The notes under the pieces were generated by a model. That model saw only the letters and a program-made list of their open reading frames with translations, was not told where the DNA came from and ran no database searches. The translations under genes were made by a program, and so were the position numbers. This document shows, piece after piece, positions 18,000 to 27,576 of a stretch of DNA of 64,000 bases. How positions within the stretch are numbered: the stretch's first letter is position 1; every line of letters starts with the position of its first letter. This DNA is from Mesostigma viride (lineage: Eukaryota; Streptophyta; Mesostigmatophyceae; Mesostigmatales; Mesostigmataceae): NCBI GenBank assembly GCA_009746045.1, contig RPFO01001613.1:1-64000 (forward strand), in the 5' to 3' direction.

Positions 18000-18387
18000 A
18001 TGGGCAGCGCCGAGTCCGCGATGGAGCAGGCGGGCGCCGTGAGTGAGGGTGACCGCCCCCAGCTGATGGAGTGTCTCATGGAAGGATGCCTGGACATCGC
18101 GGAGGGGTGCTACGACCGCTTCAAACGCATCCGGTGCATCATGAAGCACCCGCCACCGGAGCCGATGGACATAAAGAGGAGGTACCTGACTTTGAGACAG
18201 CATTTCCACGGGACGGCCATGGAGGGACTCGTGATGGCCACGAGGGAGAGGGTGAAGGAGCGCGTGCCATCCGAGCTGGGCGTGGACATGGACGACCTCT
18301 TCCGGATACAGGACCGGGCGTTTGACGCGTGGATGAGCAAGAAGGCGGAGAGAGAGGCGAGCAAGGCGGCCGAGGAGGAGTACCATC
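18000..18387 (+). pseudogene. 5' part of a viral gene interrupted by LTR element 2
   Basis: The frame starts MGSAESAMEQ, a good N-myristoylation signal (Gly2, Ser6), and reads about 129 codons of charged helical sequence before meeting the LTR at 18388. The last bases, CCATC (18383-18387), are the target duplication. The rest of the frame is at 26909-27056; the uninterrupted protein would have been about 176 residues. The remaining C-terminal 47 residues are very basic and end DIRKFFG. No family is recognised. Myristoylation suggests membrane association. Confidence 0.75.
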
Positions 18388-18796
18388 AGTTAGATATATA
18401 GATGTACGTCGGAGACGTTGGGGACTCAGTGTGAGAATGATGGCTGCAGCAACGCCAGGGATCGGGGCGTTCCTTGTCATTCTTCACTCCATATGTGGGC
18501 ACACATTATATGTCGTGGACACATCACTCACACGAGATCCCTAGGACAACTGGACTACGCTCACTTGTCCGCCACGTGTCCAGGTTCTAGAGGCTTCTAG
18601 ACCTGGAGCAACGTTACTACGCACAACGTCCACTAGACTAGTTGCTAGCTACGTAACTTGCGTACACGTGTGTGCGTCGCGCCACAACCGGCGCTCGGCA
18701 CCGTTATTCTGTCTCCGCCAGAATAACTCCGGTCACACTGTATGTTCCCCTGTGTGGCTCCGGCCACAAGTCAGCCTCGAGGTATCTCAGCTAACT
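18388..18796 (-). repeat. 3' LTR of element 2
   Basis: 409 bp, starting AGTTAGATATATAGATG and ending ATCTCAGCTAACT. It contains dense short dyads (for example ggttctagaggcttctagacct near 18582-18603). It is identical by eye to 26500-26908. Confidence 0.95.
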
Positions 18797-19816
18797 CCCA
18801 TTATGTTTTCTTTCAGATTGGAACATGCTCCAAGTCTGACCTACCAACCGTTGCAAGGCAACCAGAGCCCATACAGTCACAACTGGATTAGAGAAGGGCC
18901 CCAGAAACGGACTATACTGATGCTGACTGCTGATTTAACCCTGCCAAGCACTACGGGGGTTCCTCCCCCTCAATAGTGGGGAAAACATAAATGAGGTACT
19001 GCGGCCATTCGTCACACAGGACGTCATGCAAGTCACATGTCACAGCATATAAGGAGTGCCCAGTTTCCATCTTTGAAGGAGCGAATTGTCGTCATTTCCC
19101 TGGCATCTGTCACTGCAGATGGTAGAAAAAGGGGGGCTTGATTGCCACTTGTGGATGGAACCCCATGCAACATCCACTTCCCAAAAACCAATGGGATGAC
19201 TCTAGTGAAACCAGAGGTCTTCCCCAGGTGCTTAGGACCTGATGTTTTGCCACTGCTGACCTGGGCCAGAGCAGCCAGATACCTGTGAGTGCCACATGGT
19301 GGTAAGCACAGGCAACTGACAAGTGGGAACTGGTTCTCCACTTGATTTGCACATGGCGAATGGGTGGACTGCCCATCACCCTACCACAGGTCCTGGGACC
19401 AGATGGCAGCATAAACACAACAGGCACAGTCACAGGACTAGACTGTCACACGTTACATGCACATGCACATGCACATGTACAAGGTAACCATAAACATGAC
19501 CCAGCCACATAACAATGCCATGTACAAGTACTGTCACCATGACTGACACAATGACACACTTGTGAAGGATTGACAGCTCACCTCCCAAGAGATGAGCTAA
19601 CGAAATTCCATGAGAGAGACAAAGTCAAAGAGACTCAATTTATTCACCATAAAACAGGGCTTACAAGGCATACAGGTTCAGCTCCTCCCCAGGAGCTAGT
19701 GCTGATGATAAGACACCCCGTGGCCTGGGCCCGGGTCTGGGTACCCCTACCCCCTGACAGGGGTTGCCCCATAGTAGGGGTGGGGAGACTAGCCACCCTC
19801 CCTGGGGAGGGGTGGA
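18797..19816 (-). other. 3' untranslated region of element 2
   Basis: About 1 kb between the pol stop and the 3' LTR. No protein-like frame is convincing. It holds a short acatgc tandem run (about 19455-19477) and GC-rich stretches next to the pol stop. A purine-rich segment (AAAGAAAACATAATGGG on the minus strand) directly before the LTR is a candidate polypurine tract. Confidence 0.6.
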
Positions 19817-22800
19817 CTAGGTGTCTACCGGCGGGGGCAGGCTGGCCTGCTTGCCGTAGGGGTTCATCATGTGATAGAGCAGTTGGTACTGCTCAGGTGC
19901 TAGCTGGGGCACCTTGGTCAACGCATCCGCGGCGTTGGCCTTGTCCGGCACATGATTGGTAGACTCCCAGTAGGTGCACTCCTGTTTCAGGATCACCCAG
20001 TCCAAATCAGTATGCACAGCATAAGGGTTGTCAAGGAAACTGAGGAGAGATTGACTGTCGGTGTGCAAGTGAGCCACCACCCCAGCCTGACTGCCTGCTT
20101 GCTTCTGTAACCAAACCAGGACATGATTGAGATACCTGGCATGTAGCACAGCTGACACAACTGCCCTGCACTCAGCAGCATTGCTACTAACAGCTTTACG
20201 CCTATGTAGCCTGCTATACCATGAGATGAGTGACATGGGTTGGTCAGCATTTTGTACAAAAAATAAGCCAGCCTCCCTAGCCTGCAGTTGAGTAATCTGC
20301 CGTGATTCCATGGAACTGTCCATTATAGCCTGAATGTGAATGGGCTTAAAGAGTTCCAGGGAATGCAAGATAAGGGGTGGACCAGCCTGCAGGAGCTTGT
20401 TGATAGCCTTGTGGCCTACCTGCATAAGAACTGCATCATCAACCCTGCTGACTACTGCCAAGTGTGGTGCACAAGTAGAACACAACCACCCCAGCTTGCC
20501 CCTAATGGTGGGACAGTCACAAGGTTTGATTTTAGTCTGCAGCACTTCCTTACAACTGTGCATGTAATCTGATGGAGAGTACATTGCACAGACCCACTGA
20601 TCTGCTTGCTTCTGAAGCTGCAACATTGTGCCACAGAACTTAATAGCAATGGTGCCCAGCTCTAGCTGCTTGCCAATCTCAAAAGACTTAGACACGTTGG
20701 CAATAAAATCATCCACAGCCTGCCTAGGCCCAGCAATAAGCTGATCATCCCCATGCCACACAAACATGATCATGCCATGAGGGTGAGGGACAACAAAGAA
20801 GCAAGGGTCTATGTCATCATACCGAGCACCTAGCTTCTCAAACACAGCTTGAGCTGACATTCTGAAAATTCTAGGAGCAGATTGCAGACCTTCCACTCCT
20901 ATGTTGGCTTTCAGAAATGGTTGTGGGATATCCTTAGACCACACCTGAGGTGTGTTGACCACATACACCTTCCCATGCCAAACTTGCTCAGCTATTTCAG
21001 GTGAGCCTTTCAGAAATGCACGTTTAATGTCAGTGGCTTTGCACACATAATCATCACCTTGATTGATGTGCCCTAGAAAAACAGACAGCAAAATTTTAAG
21101 AGAAGTTTGCTGAATGCCAGGTGTATACAGATCTGCCTCTGTCAAATCAGTGGATCCCTTAAACTCAGTCACACAAGGCCTAGCATGGAAAATGACAGAG
21201 CCATCTGCTGCTTGCTTGTGCTTGCACACGAACTTAAGTCTTAGGTGCTTGCTCCCGTTGGGCTTACGCTCTAAGGGAGTGACTGGAGGTGTGTGGGTGG
21301 GACTACGTGGATCTGGAACCACCCATTCATCCATAGCCTTTCTAAAAGCTTCAACCCACTTAGTGAAACCTTCCTGAGTTTGACAGTCCTGGACAATCTG
21401 TTCATAGGAGAGGGGAGACATTTTTGCAACATCATACTTTCCCAATCCAAATGCTTTGGGGTGCAGTTTCTGACTGTGCACCAAATCTGCCACACGTGGC
21501 TCGTGCCCAGGTGCATACTTAGGTGCAACAAATTTGACAGTGGCTGGCTGTGTGTCAACCAAAGTCTGGAGTGGTACCTGAAAATGATCAAGTGACACCC
21601 CACCCAGGCCCTGTACCTCAAGCCTATCACAAGAGATGGTGACACCTGGGTAAGAAATAAATGGATCACCCAACAAAGCATTTCCTGTGTATCCTTCCAG
21701 TACCTGAAAAGGTGTGGGGATACCAAGAATGTTTAAGGTAACCTGACCTTTAACAGTCAAGCTAGCCTGCCCAGAGAAATCAGCCACCCGTTGCCAAGGG
21801 GAAGGCTCTAACTCTAGGTGTGGTACAGCCAATGCACTGATGATGCTAACCTGAGCTTGGGTGTCAACCGCGACTAGAGCTGGATTGTTGTCGCTGTGAC
21901 CTGCCCTACTCACTTTGGCTGACCCTGCAGCAGTGTGAGCTTTGGCTCTATGCGCTGCTTGCAGTATGCGGACCGCTTCTGCTAGCCCATGTTTGGACAC
22001 GGTAGGTATGGGTTGAGCTGGTACCGCTGAAGGTGTGCTGTCTTGCTGACCACCTTCTTGGTTAGTGCCCTCGTTGACAGGTGGTCTAACCTGCTGTGGC
22101 TGGCTAGGCTCACTGAGGGTGACCTGGGGTGCACATGTGTTGTGGCTATCACACTCACCAGTGTGTGTTCCAAACAACCACTCACTGGGTACTCCAGATA
22201 TACCAGGCAACTGTACTGAGCTGTCGACCATCAGCTCTTCCTCCTCTGCCACGTCTGACAGTGGAGTGTAATACAATTTAATCCTGTGAGGTGAGCACTT
22301 GTGCACATGCCCAGTGTCATTGTGTTTCACATGCACAGTCTTGCCTGTGCTGGAAAACTTAAGGATAGTGGCTGGGCCTAACCATGTCCCAACCTTCCCT
22401 AGCCCTGACTCCTTATAGAAGAGAACTGTGTCCCCTTCCTTGAAGGATGGGCGTGGATGCTTGGCATCCTTGGCTGCCAATCTGCTGGCAGCGTGGGCAC
22501 GCTGTGCATTGTACACAGCTAGTACCTCAGGTGGGTATATCCCAGCCTGTAACCCATCTGGTGTGATAATACCATAGGGTGTCTGCAGGAGTGGTCGTCT
22601 ATTGAGTATCTGGCATATCTTAGTAGCCCACAGTGCCCTATCAGCGTATGACCCACTGTCAGCTAACAGGTTCTCACCTTCTTTGGCTACCAAGGTTTTG
22701 ATAGACCTAATTGCCCTCTCAATGATGCCTTGTCTCTCATGATCTTCTAGCCCAGCCAGGTCTATAGCTTCACAGCCCTCTGCCCCAGCAAGGCAACTAA

Positions 22801-24778
22801 ATTGCTGATCTAACAGCAGTGCTTCTACTGGGTAGTACCTGGCTTGTGCTATTAATATAGCTCTATGCAACTGAGACTTGTCCATACCAGGGAGAGGTTC
22901 TATTGCTGTGTACCTGGACCATGCGTCCTTTAACGCCAGATAGGGCTGTCCCTTAATATGGAACACATCCCCGACCACTCTGCCCTTGCACTTAGGTGGT
23001 GTAGCTACATGCCACTTGGGTGGTTTAGGTGCATACATTTGGCAGTGCTGACAGTGTTTTCTGATCAGCTGACATGCCTTCCTGAGTGCCGTACCTCCCA
23101 ATGCAGCTGCTACCACCTCTGCACATGTCTCATGACCATACAGTAAGTGCAGTTGCAATGCCAGCTCCTCATAACTGATGTTACTAAGAGCTTGGGTCAT
23201 GACCCTGGACACCTTGGGTATCAAGGAGGTGAACCTGGGTTCACTGTCAGAGGTTTCTGTGTAATACTTCAACACTTTGCCAACCTTGCTTACAGCCTTG
23301 ACAGCTGAGCATGAAGGTGGAGAGTGAGAGGTAACAGAGTTAACTTGACATCCTGTCAACATCCTCCCATCCTGTGTCCCTGCCTGGGCAGTGGAGCTGG
23401 ATATTGGGTGGTGTAGGGGACACGACTCATCATGACACGTGTGAGGGTGTGAGGACTTACATTTAGGGGGCTGCCACGGCTCCTTGGTGCACTTGGCGGG
23501 GTCCCCGTGAGGCGGTCCCAGGCACTTGTGGCAGAGCACCTCCAGGTGCGGCAGGTGCTCCTTGTGTTTGTGGCACTTGTCCTTGCTGTGTCCACGACGC
23601 CCACAACGCACACATTTCACATCCTTCTTGGGGGTGGAGGACCCAGCCCCAGAAGACTTGTTAGCGTTCCCCCCTGGGGGGGATGACCTACCCTTCCCCT
23701 TCCCCTGCCCCTTGCCCTTGCCCTTGCCCTTGCCCTTGCCCTTGCCCTTGAGGCTCTTAACAAACTGACTCATAAGAGTCTTCACCTCCCCTAGCGTCAC
23801 AGGACGCTTGTCCTTGGCCTTCCTGGCCTTACCCTCCTCATCTGATTCCTCCCCCCGTGCCCGCTTGACCGCAGGGGGGGAAGAGGTAGAGGGGGGAGGG
23901 GCTGAGTCCTGACACAGTGGACCCAGGGCTAACTTAACATAATCGAGAGCCTCTTTCATCGACTCCCAATGGGTGGCCAAGCCTGTGGTGATCATGGCAA
24001 AGGTGTTACGATCAAGGTTAAGCTTCTCGAGCAGGGAATGAACAAGCCACTTGTGATCTAGCTTGCTAACCTCGGGGTGGGCCTTCACTGCAAGTTCCCA
24101 CTTCTTAATCTCTGCTACATAGTTCTGAGTTTCTACCTTATAGGTTTTCACCCAGTTAAACGCAGAGTACATGTCAACAGTGGTGGGAGCAGACAACAGG
24201 TCATGCAGATCACGCAGAAAATTCTCCCATGGCTCCCTACCCTGTGTATCCTGCCACCTGGGATATCTTTGCTGATATATGGATACCAAGTGCTGGATGG
24301 AGGGATTGGATTGGTGGAAGAAATCACCCTGCATGAGTGCCCCAAACCAGTTCTTGATATTCAGCTCCTCCCTAGCAAGCTTGAGAGAGAGAAGAAGCTG
24401 AGCACCCTGCTGCCTAGTATACCCCTCTGGCAGCCCCCTCACCATAATCCTGTCAATTGGCCTATGCTCGTTATATACTGGCCAGTCCTGAGAGGGTGAA
24501 GAGGGAGAGGGAGAAGAAGACCTGCCTGGGGATGTAGCAGCATTGGCAGTGTGTGGGATGCTAGGTGAGACCTGTGAGGGCCTGCTACGCGTGGCTGGTT
24601 GCACTGGGGGGTTAGGTGCCTGCACAACATGTGCTGGTGAAGATGACATGTCCATGCCCCCCTGCACACCCTGACTCTGTGCCTGCCTCTTGCGTGCCCT
24701 AGCTGCCTCCCATTGCTCAAAGGTAGGGGTGAGAGAAACATCACTATCCTCACTGCTAGATGAGCTTGTCTGCTGCAC
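19817..24778 (-). CDS. Copia-like Gag-Pol polyprotein of element 2
   Basis: 1653 residues from the in-frame ATG. The N-terminal 330 residues are gag-like and helical (RMVRGLPEGYTRQQ-type segment, then capsid-like). A Lys/Gly-rich (KGKG)n stretch precedes a single zinc knuckle CVRCGRRGHSKDKC near 385-400. Then come the HHCC region (GHETC ... CQHC), integrase core (VGDVFHI, LLLDQQFS, QGIIERAIRSIK), a retropepsin-like segment near residue 1000 (VAVDTQAQVS and ALLGDPFI), RT with IKRAFLKGS and WHGDD, and RNase H (IMDSSMESR, NAAECRAV). The frame is entered from upstream gag by a -1 shift at a G7 run (24781-24787 on plus). HGDD replaces YVDD, as in element 1, so it is a family trait and not damage. 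Confidence 0.92.
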   Translation of the reverse strand: MQQTSSSSSEDSDVSLTPTFEQWEAARARKRQAQSQGVQGGMDMSSSPAHVVQAPNPPVQPATRSRPSQVSPSIPHTANAATSPGRSSSPSPSSPSQDWPVYNEHRPIDRIMVRGLPEGYTRQQGAQLLLSLKLAREELNIKNWFGALMQGDFFHQSNPSIQHLVSIYQQRYPRWQDTQGREPWENFLRDLHDLLSAPTTVDMYSAFNWVKTYKVETQNYVAEIKKWELAVKAHPEVSKLDHKWLVHSLLEKLNLDRNTFAMITTGLATHWESMKEALDYVKLALGPLCQDSAPPPSTSSPPAVKRARGEESDEEGKARKAKDKRPVTLGEVKTLMSQFVKSLKGKGKGKGKGKGKGQGKGKGRSSPPGGNANKSSGAGSSTPKKDVKCVRCGRRGHSKDKCHKHKEHLPHLEVLCHKCLGPPHGDPAKCTKEPWQPPKCKSSHPHTCHDESCPLHHPISSSTAQAGTQDGRMLTGCQVNSVTSHSPPSCSAVKAVSKVGKVLKYYTETSDSEPRFTSLIPKVSRVMTQALSNISYEELALQLHLLYGHETCAEVVAAALGGTALRKACQLIRKHCQHCQMYAPKPPKWHVATPPKCKGRVVGDVFHIKGQPYLALKDAWSRYTAIEPLPGMDKSQLHRAILIAQARYYPVEALLLDQQFSCLAGAEGCEAIDLAGLEDHERQGIIERAIRSIKTLVAKEGENLLADSGSYADRALWATKICQILNRRPLLQTPYGIITPDGLQAGIYPPEVLAVYNAQRAHAASRLAAKDAKHPRPSFKEGDTVLFYKESGLGKVGTWLGPATILKFSSTGKTVHVKHNDTGHVHKCSPHRIKLYYTPLSDVAEEEELMVDSSVQLPGISGVPSEWLFGTHTGECDSHNTCAPQVTLSEPSQPQQVRPPVNEGTNQEGGQQDSTPSAVPAQPIPTVSKHGLAEAVRILQAAHRAKAHTAAGSAKVSRAGHSDNNPALVAVDTQAQVSIISALAVPHLELEPSPWQRVADFSGQASLTVKGQVTLNILGIPTPFQVLEGYTGNALLGDPFISYPGVTISCDRLEVQGLGGVSLDHFQVPLQTLVDTQPATVKFVAPKYAPGHEPRVADLVHSQKLHPKAFGLGKYDVAKMSPLSYEQIVQDCQTQEGFTKWVEAFRKAMDEWVVPDPRSPTHTPPVTPLERKPNGSKHLRLKFVCKHKQAADGSVIFHARPCVTEFKGSTDLTEADLYTPGIQQTSLKILLSVFLGHINQGDDYVCKATDIKRAFLKGSPEIAEQVWHGKVYVVNTPQVWSKDIPQPFLKANIGVEGLQSAPRIFRMSAQAVFEKLGARYDDIDPCFFVVPHPHGMIMFVWHGDDQLIAGPRQAVDDFIANVSKSFEIGKQLELGTIAIKFCGTMLQLQKQADQWVCAMYSPSDYMHSCKEVLQTKIKPCDCPTIRGKLGWLCSTCAPHLAVVSRVDDAVLMQVGHKAINKLLQAGPPLILHSLELFKPIHIQAIMDSSMESRQITQLQAREAGLFFVQNADQPMSLISWYSRLHRRKAVSSNAAECRAVVSAVLHARYLNHVLVWLQKQAGSQAGVVAHLHTDSQSLLSFLDNPYAVHTDLDWVILKQECTYWESTNHVPDKANAADALTKVPQLAPEQYQLLYHMMNPYGKQASLPPPVDT

Positions 24779-25429
24779 GTCCCCCCCTGCTGGCTACCTG
24801 TCTGTACACGCAACCAAGTGGGGAGATACATACTTGCTTGCTGCATGCACACCCGGTGCAACGTCTGCACCATCTCCACCATCGTGGCCAGATTCACCCG
24901 GATCTTCTTGCCGCGCAGCAAGGTCTGCAGGGCGGGGAGGAGTGCCTCGCACATCCTCCTGGTCATCGGCTCAATCGAGGGTTGATCGAGCAAATGATAG
25001 ATGATCGCACACAACAGGCTGGTGTGTTCAGCCAACCTGTCGTCCAGCCTCTCGCTGGCCACCCCTTGGATACCCTGGGCGCAGCGCTGGACTGCGCGCC
25101 AAAGGGTTGGCTCACGGAGTGAGACGACGTCATCCCCAGGGATGCGTGCCTCGGCTGTCTCCATGGCCACATCCTCCTCCCCTGGGGGAGATGGATGATC
25201 CCTTGCCACGGCCTGGGCCGTGGCAGGTCCCTTGCCGGCCCTGCCGGGGGCTTGGGACTGCGATGGGGGTGCCGAAGCACCCGCCTTCGTGGGGGGTGGG
25301 TGGTGATGGCGTTGGTGTTGTCGGCTGATGCCGACGGTGCCGACTCAGCGGCGGGTGTGTCGTGGGGAGGCGGCTGGCGCTTGCCCTCCGCCCGCCTAGG
25401 GGTCGCTGCCGCTGTCGCTGTCGCTGCTG

Positions 25430-25463
<34 letters not shown>

Positions 25464-26489
25464 CACCACTGGAGAAGACGGGGCGCCCACCGGTGCTGCA
25501 GTCTTGGATGCCGCGGCCGGCAAGGTCGCCGCCGACGCCGGGGGCGACACAGTTGCAGCCAGCTGCTGCGACGCAGTCGATGTCGCTGCCGAACCAGGGG
25601 ATGCCGTCGCAGGTCCCCAGCCGACTGGCACGACAGGTGGCATCCTTGGCATCTCCTCGGCCGGCCGAGGTGGCTTGGCCACCACCGTGGCCGCTGCCAC
25701 CTGGCGAGCCTCCGAATACATGTCGAGAGCCGTTACTCCTTGTCTCACGGCCAAGAAGTACAGCCGGATCAAAATCGCAACCTGAACATGCGAAAAACGA
25801 CAATGGACGTCCTCCGGGAGCTCGGCCGCCACCGCCTGAACCGCGAACTTGGTCAGGACGAAGCCGCCAGGGAGGGTACTCTGCTGGCGGAGTCGCCAGC
25901 CGTCGAAAGGCAGAAAATTTGGTGCATTACGCACCGGGATCTTGAAGGGGAGCTGGCCCCAACCGTCAACATAAACCTCACCTGCGTCCTGGGACGCAGG
26001 GGTCGGGTTCGCGCCGAGGCTCATGCCTGCCAGCGCCCTCCCGACAGAGGTATTGCCAGACGATGACCTCGTCTGGCCGGAGGTCACCTCTCTCCTAGGA
26101 GAGGGTGAAGCCTCCCCCTCCTCCATAGAGGAGGAATCCTCTTCCACCTGTCGCCCTGGGGCGGGTGGCATGAGGTGCGGGGCAACCTCGGACTCGTTGC
26201 GAGTCCCGGTGCCCCGGTTCCCCTGGGGGGCAGACTCCTCGGCAGCGACAGCTTCACGCTGCCGGCGAGGGTTGTCCGCCACCACCATGCGGTAGGTGAC
26301 ATTTTCGTCACGCTCCCGCGGTGGGGAACTGCGAGGAGACATTCTCCTCTGAGACGCCGTGAAAGGCAGTCTCGTGGTAATGGGGGGCTCCCGGTTAGCG
26401 GGAGGCCGACCCCGACCGTTTCCTGCCCCTCCCCGCTGAAGGGTGGGACGGACATTGTTGTTCTTAGCTTCCGAGTTCTTCGGCGCCAT
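24778..26489 (-). CDS. N-terminal gag region of element 2
   Basis: Starts MAPKNSEAKNNN at 26489, about 10 bp inside the 5' LTR. The N-terminal 150 residues are Arg/Pro/Ser-rich and probably disordered. A folded segment follows (VDGWGQLPFKIPVRNAPNFLPFDGW), then an Ala/Thr/Val low-complexity run encoded by gctgtc repeats (about 25390-25460). At a C6 run (plus-strand G at 25291-25296) the frame shifts -1 and continues as GEEDVAMETAEARIPGDDV and a helical segment with LLCAIIYHLLDQ. It then passes by a second -1 shift into the pol frame. Without the shifts the first frame stops at 24963. Confidence 0.7.
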
Positions 26490-26499
26490 GTCTAATCCA

Positions 26500-26908
26500 A
26501 GTTAGATATATAGATGTACGTCGGAGACGTTGGGGACTCAGTGTGAGAATGATGGCTGCAGCAACGCCAGGGATCGGGGCGTTCCTTGTCATTCTTCACT
26601 CCATATGTGGGCACACATTATATGTCGTGGACACATCACTCACACGAGATCCCTAGGACAACTGGACTACGCTCACTTGTCCGCCACGTGTCCAGGTTCT
26701 AGAGGCTTCTAGACCTGGAGCAACGTTACTACGCACAACGTCCACTAGACTAGTTGCTAGCTACGTAACTTGCGTACACGTGTGTGCGTCGCGCCACAAC
26801 CGGCGCTCGGCACCGTTATTCTGTCTCCGCCAGAATAACTCCGGTCACACTGTATGTTCCCCTGTGTGGCTCCGGCCACAAGTCAGCCTCGAGGTATCTC
26901 AGCTAACT
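26500..26908 (-). repeat. 5' LTR of element 2
   Basis: 409 bp, partner of 18388-18796. The CCATC duplication follows at 26909-26913. Confidence 0.95.
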
Positions 26909-27056
26909 CCATCGCCAAAAGAGGATAATCATGGAGGAATGCCTCAACCGGAAGAGGCGGCGGCAGGAGGAGGCGAAGGAGGCCGCGCTGGAAGAGAAGA
27001 GGCGCAAGGAGATGCGGAAACTGAACACGCACGACATCAGAAAGTTCTTTGGCTGA
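26909..27056 (+). pseudogene. 3' part of the viral gene interrupted by element 2
   Basis: The frame resumes directly after the LTR and reads a very basic, helical tail (RKRRRQEEAKEAALEEKRRK) ending THDIRKFFG and a TGA at 27054-27056. The last residues, I-x-x-F-F, resemble the core of a PCNA-interacting peptide, although the usual Gln is absent. The end overlaps the convergent gene at 27037 by 20 bp. Confidence 0.7.
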
Positions 27057-27573
27057 CCACGCCCGCCGCGTACACCCCCGCCTCCCTTAACGCCGCCATG
27101 TCCCGTGTGGACAGCCCCCAATAACAGCGCAAGGCCAGCGTCGGCGGTGCGGGGCGGGGCATGGCAAGCATTTCCCCCAGCGCGCGATTCAGTGATGCCC
27201 TCTTGAAGACGCAGCCGGCGCGGAACAGCACGCGCGCAAACGGGATGTGCCCCACAACGTCGTCGTACCGCCTCCTCTGGCTGTACTCGTTCAGTATCGC
27301 GCTCACGGCCTGCGCGTTGTCGCAGTACACGACGGCGGCCGTGAATTGCACGAGATCGCCCGCGTGGCGACACCAGCGAGACAAATAGTCACGCATCATG
27401 TCGGCCGCCGCGTGAGGGTGCAGTCCGCACATCTCGCACGCGTCTATGAAATACCTCAAGTGCCCCGCGCACGTCACGTGTTCTAGCCTGTCTTTGCAGG
27501 GTCGGCACAGCTCGGTGCCCGCGCCGTAGTGCACGGCACCAACGTCGCATATGATGCACATGTATTCATTCAT
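27037..27573 (-). CDS. Cys-rich hypothetical protein
   Basis: 178 residues. The N-terminus has CIIC and CRPC pairs (about residues 5-26) with CEMCGLH later (about 47-53), suggesting one or two zinc sites. The rest is helical, with AVVYCDNAQAVSAILNEY and WGLSTRDMAALREAGV. No family is recognised. It starts 4 bp from the stop of the NifS-like gene on the same strand, suggesting joint transcription. Confidence 0.7.
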   Translation of the reverse strand: MNEYMCIICDVGAVHYGAGTELCRPCKDRLEHVTCAGHLRYFIDACEMCGLHPHAAADMMRDYLSRWCRHAGDLVQFTAAVVYCDNAQAVSAILNEYSQRRRYDDVVGHIPFARVLFRAGCVFKRASLNRALGEMLAMPRPAPPTLALRCYWGLSTRDMAALREAGVYAAGVVSQRTF

Positions 27574-27576
27574 ATT

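Larger units (their letters stand above)
18388..26908 (-). mobile_element. Complete Ty1/Copia-like LTR retrotransposon (element 2)
   Basis: 8521 bp with 409-bp LTRs (18388-18796 and 26500-26908) that look identical by eye, termini AGTTAG...CTAACT, and target duplication CCATC (18383-18387 and 26909-26913). Coding strand minus. A gag region (24778-26489) is followed by a polyprotein (19817-24778). Adding one base at each of two runs (plus-strand G6 at 25291 and C7 at 24781) makes one frame of about 2225 codons. After the 5' LTR the element reads TGGATTAGAC, a possible primer-binding start, then the gag ATG about 10 bp inside. It is larger than and only distantly similar to element 1, but shares the terminal pattern and domain order. 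Confidence 0.95.

Noticed and set aside
19023..19433. Two overlapping minus-strand frames of about 105 codons
   Set aside because: They lie in the 3' UTR of element 2 and show no motif or start context; probably chance.
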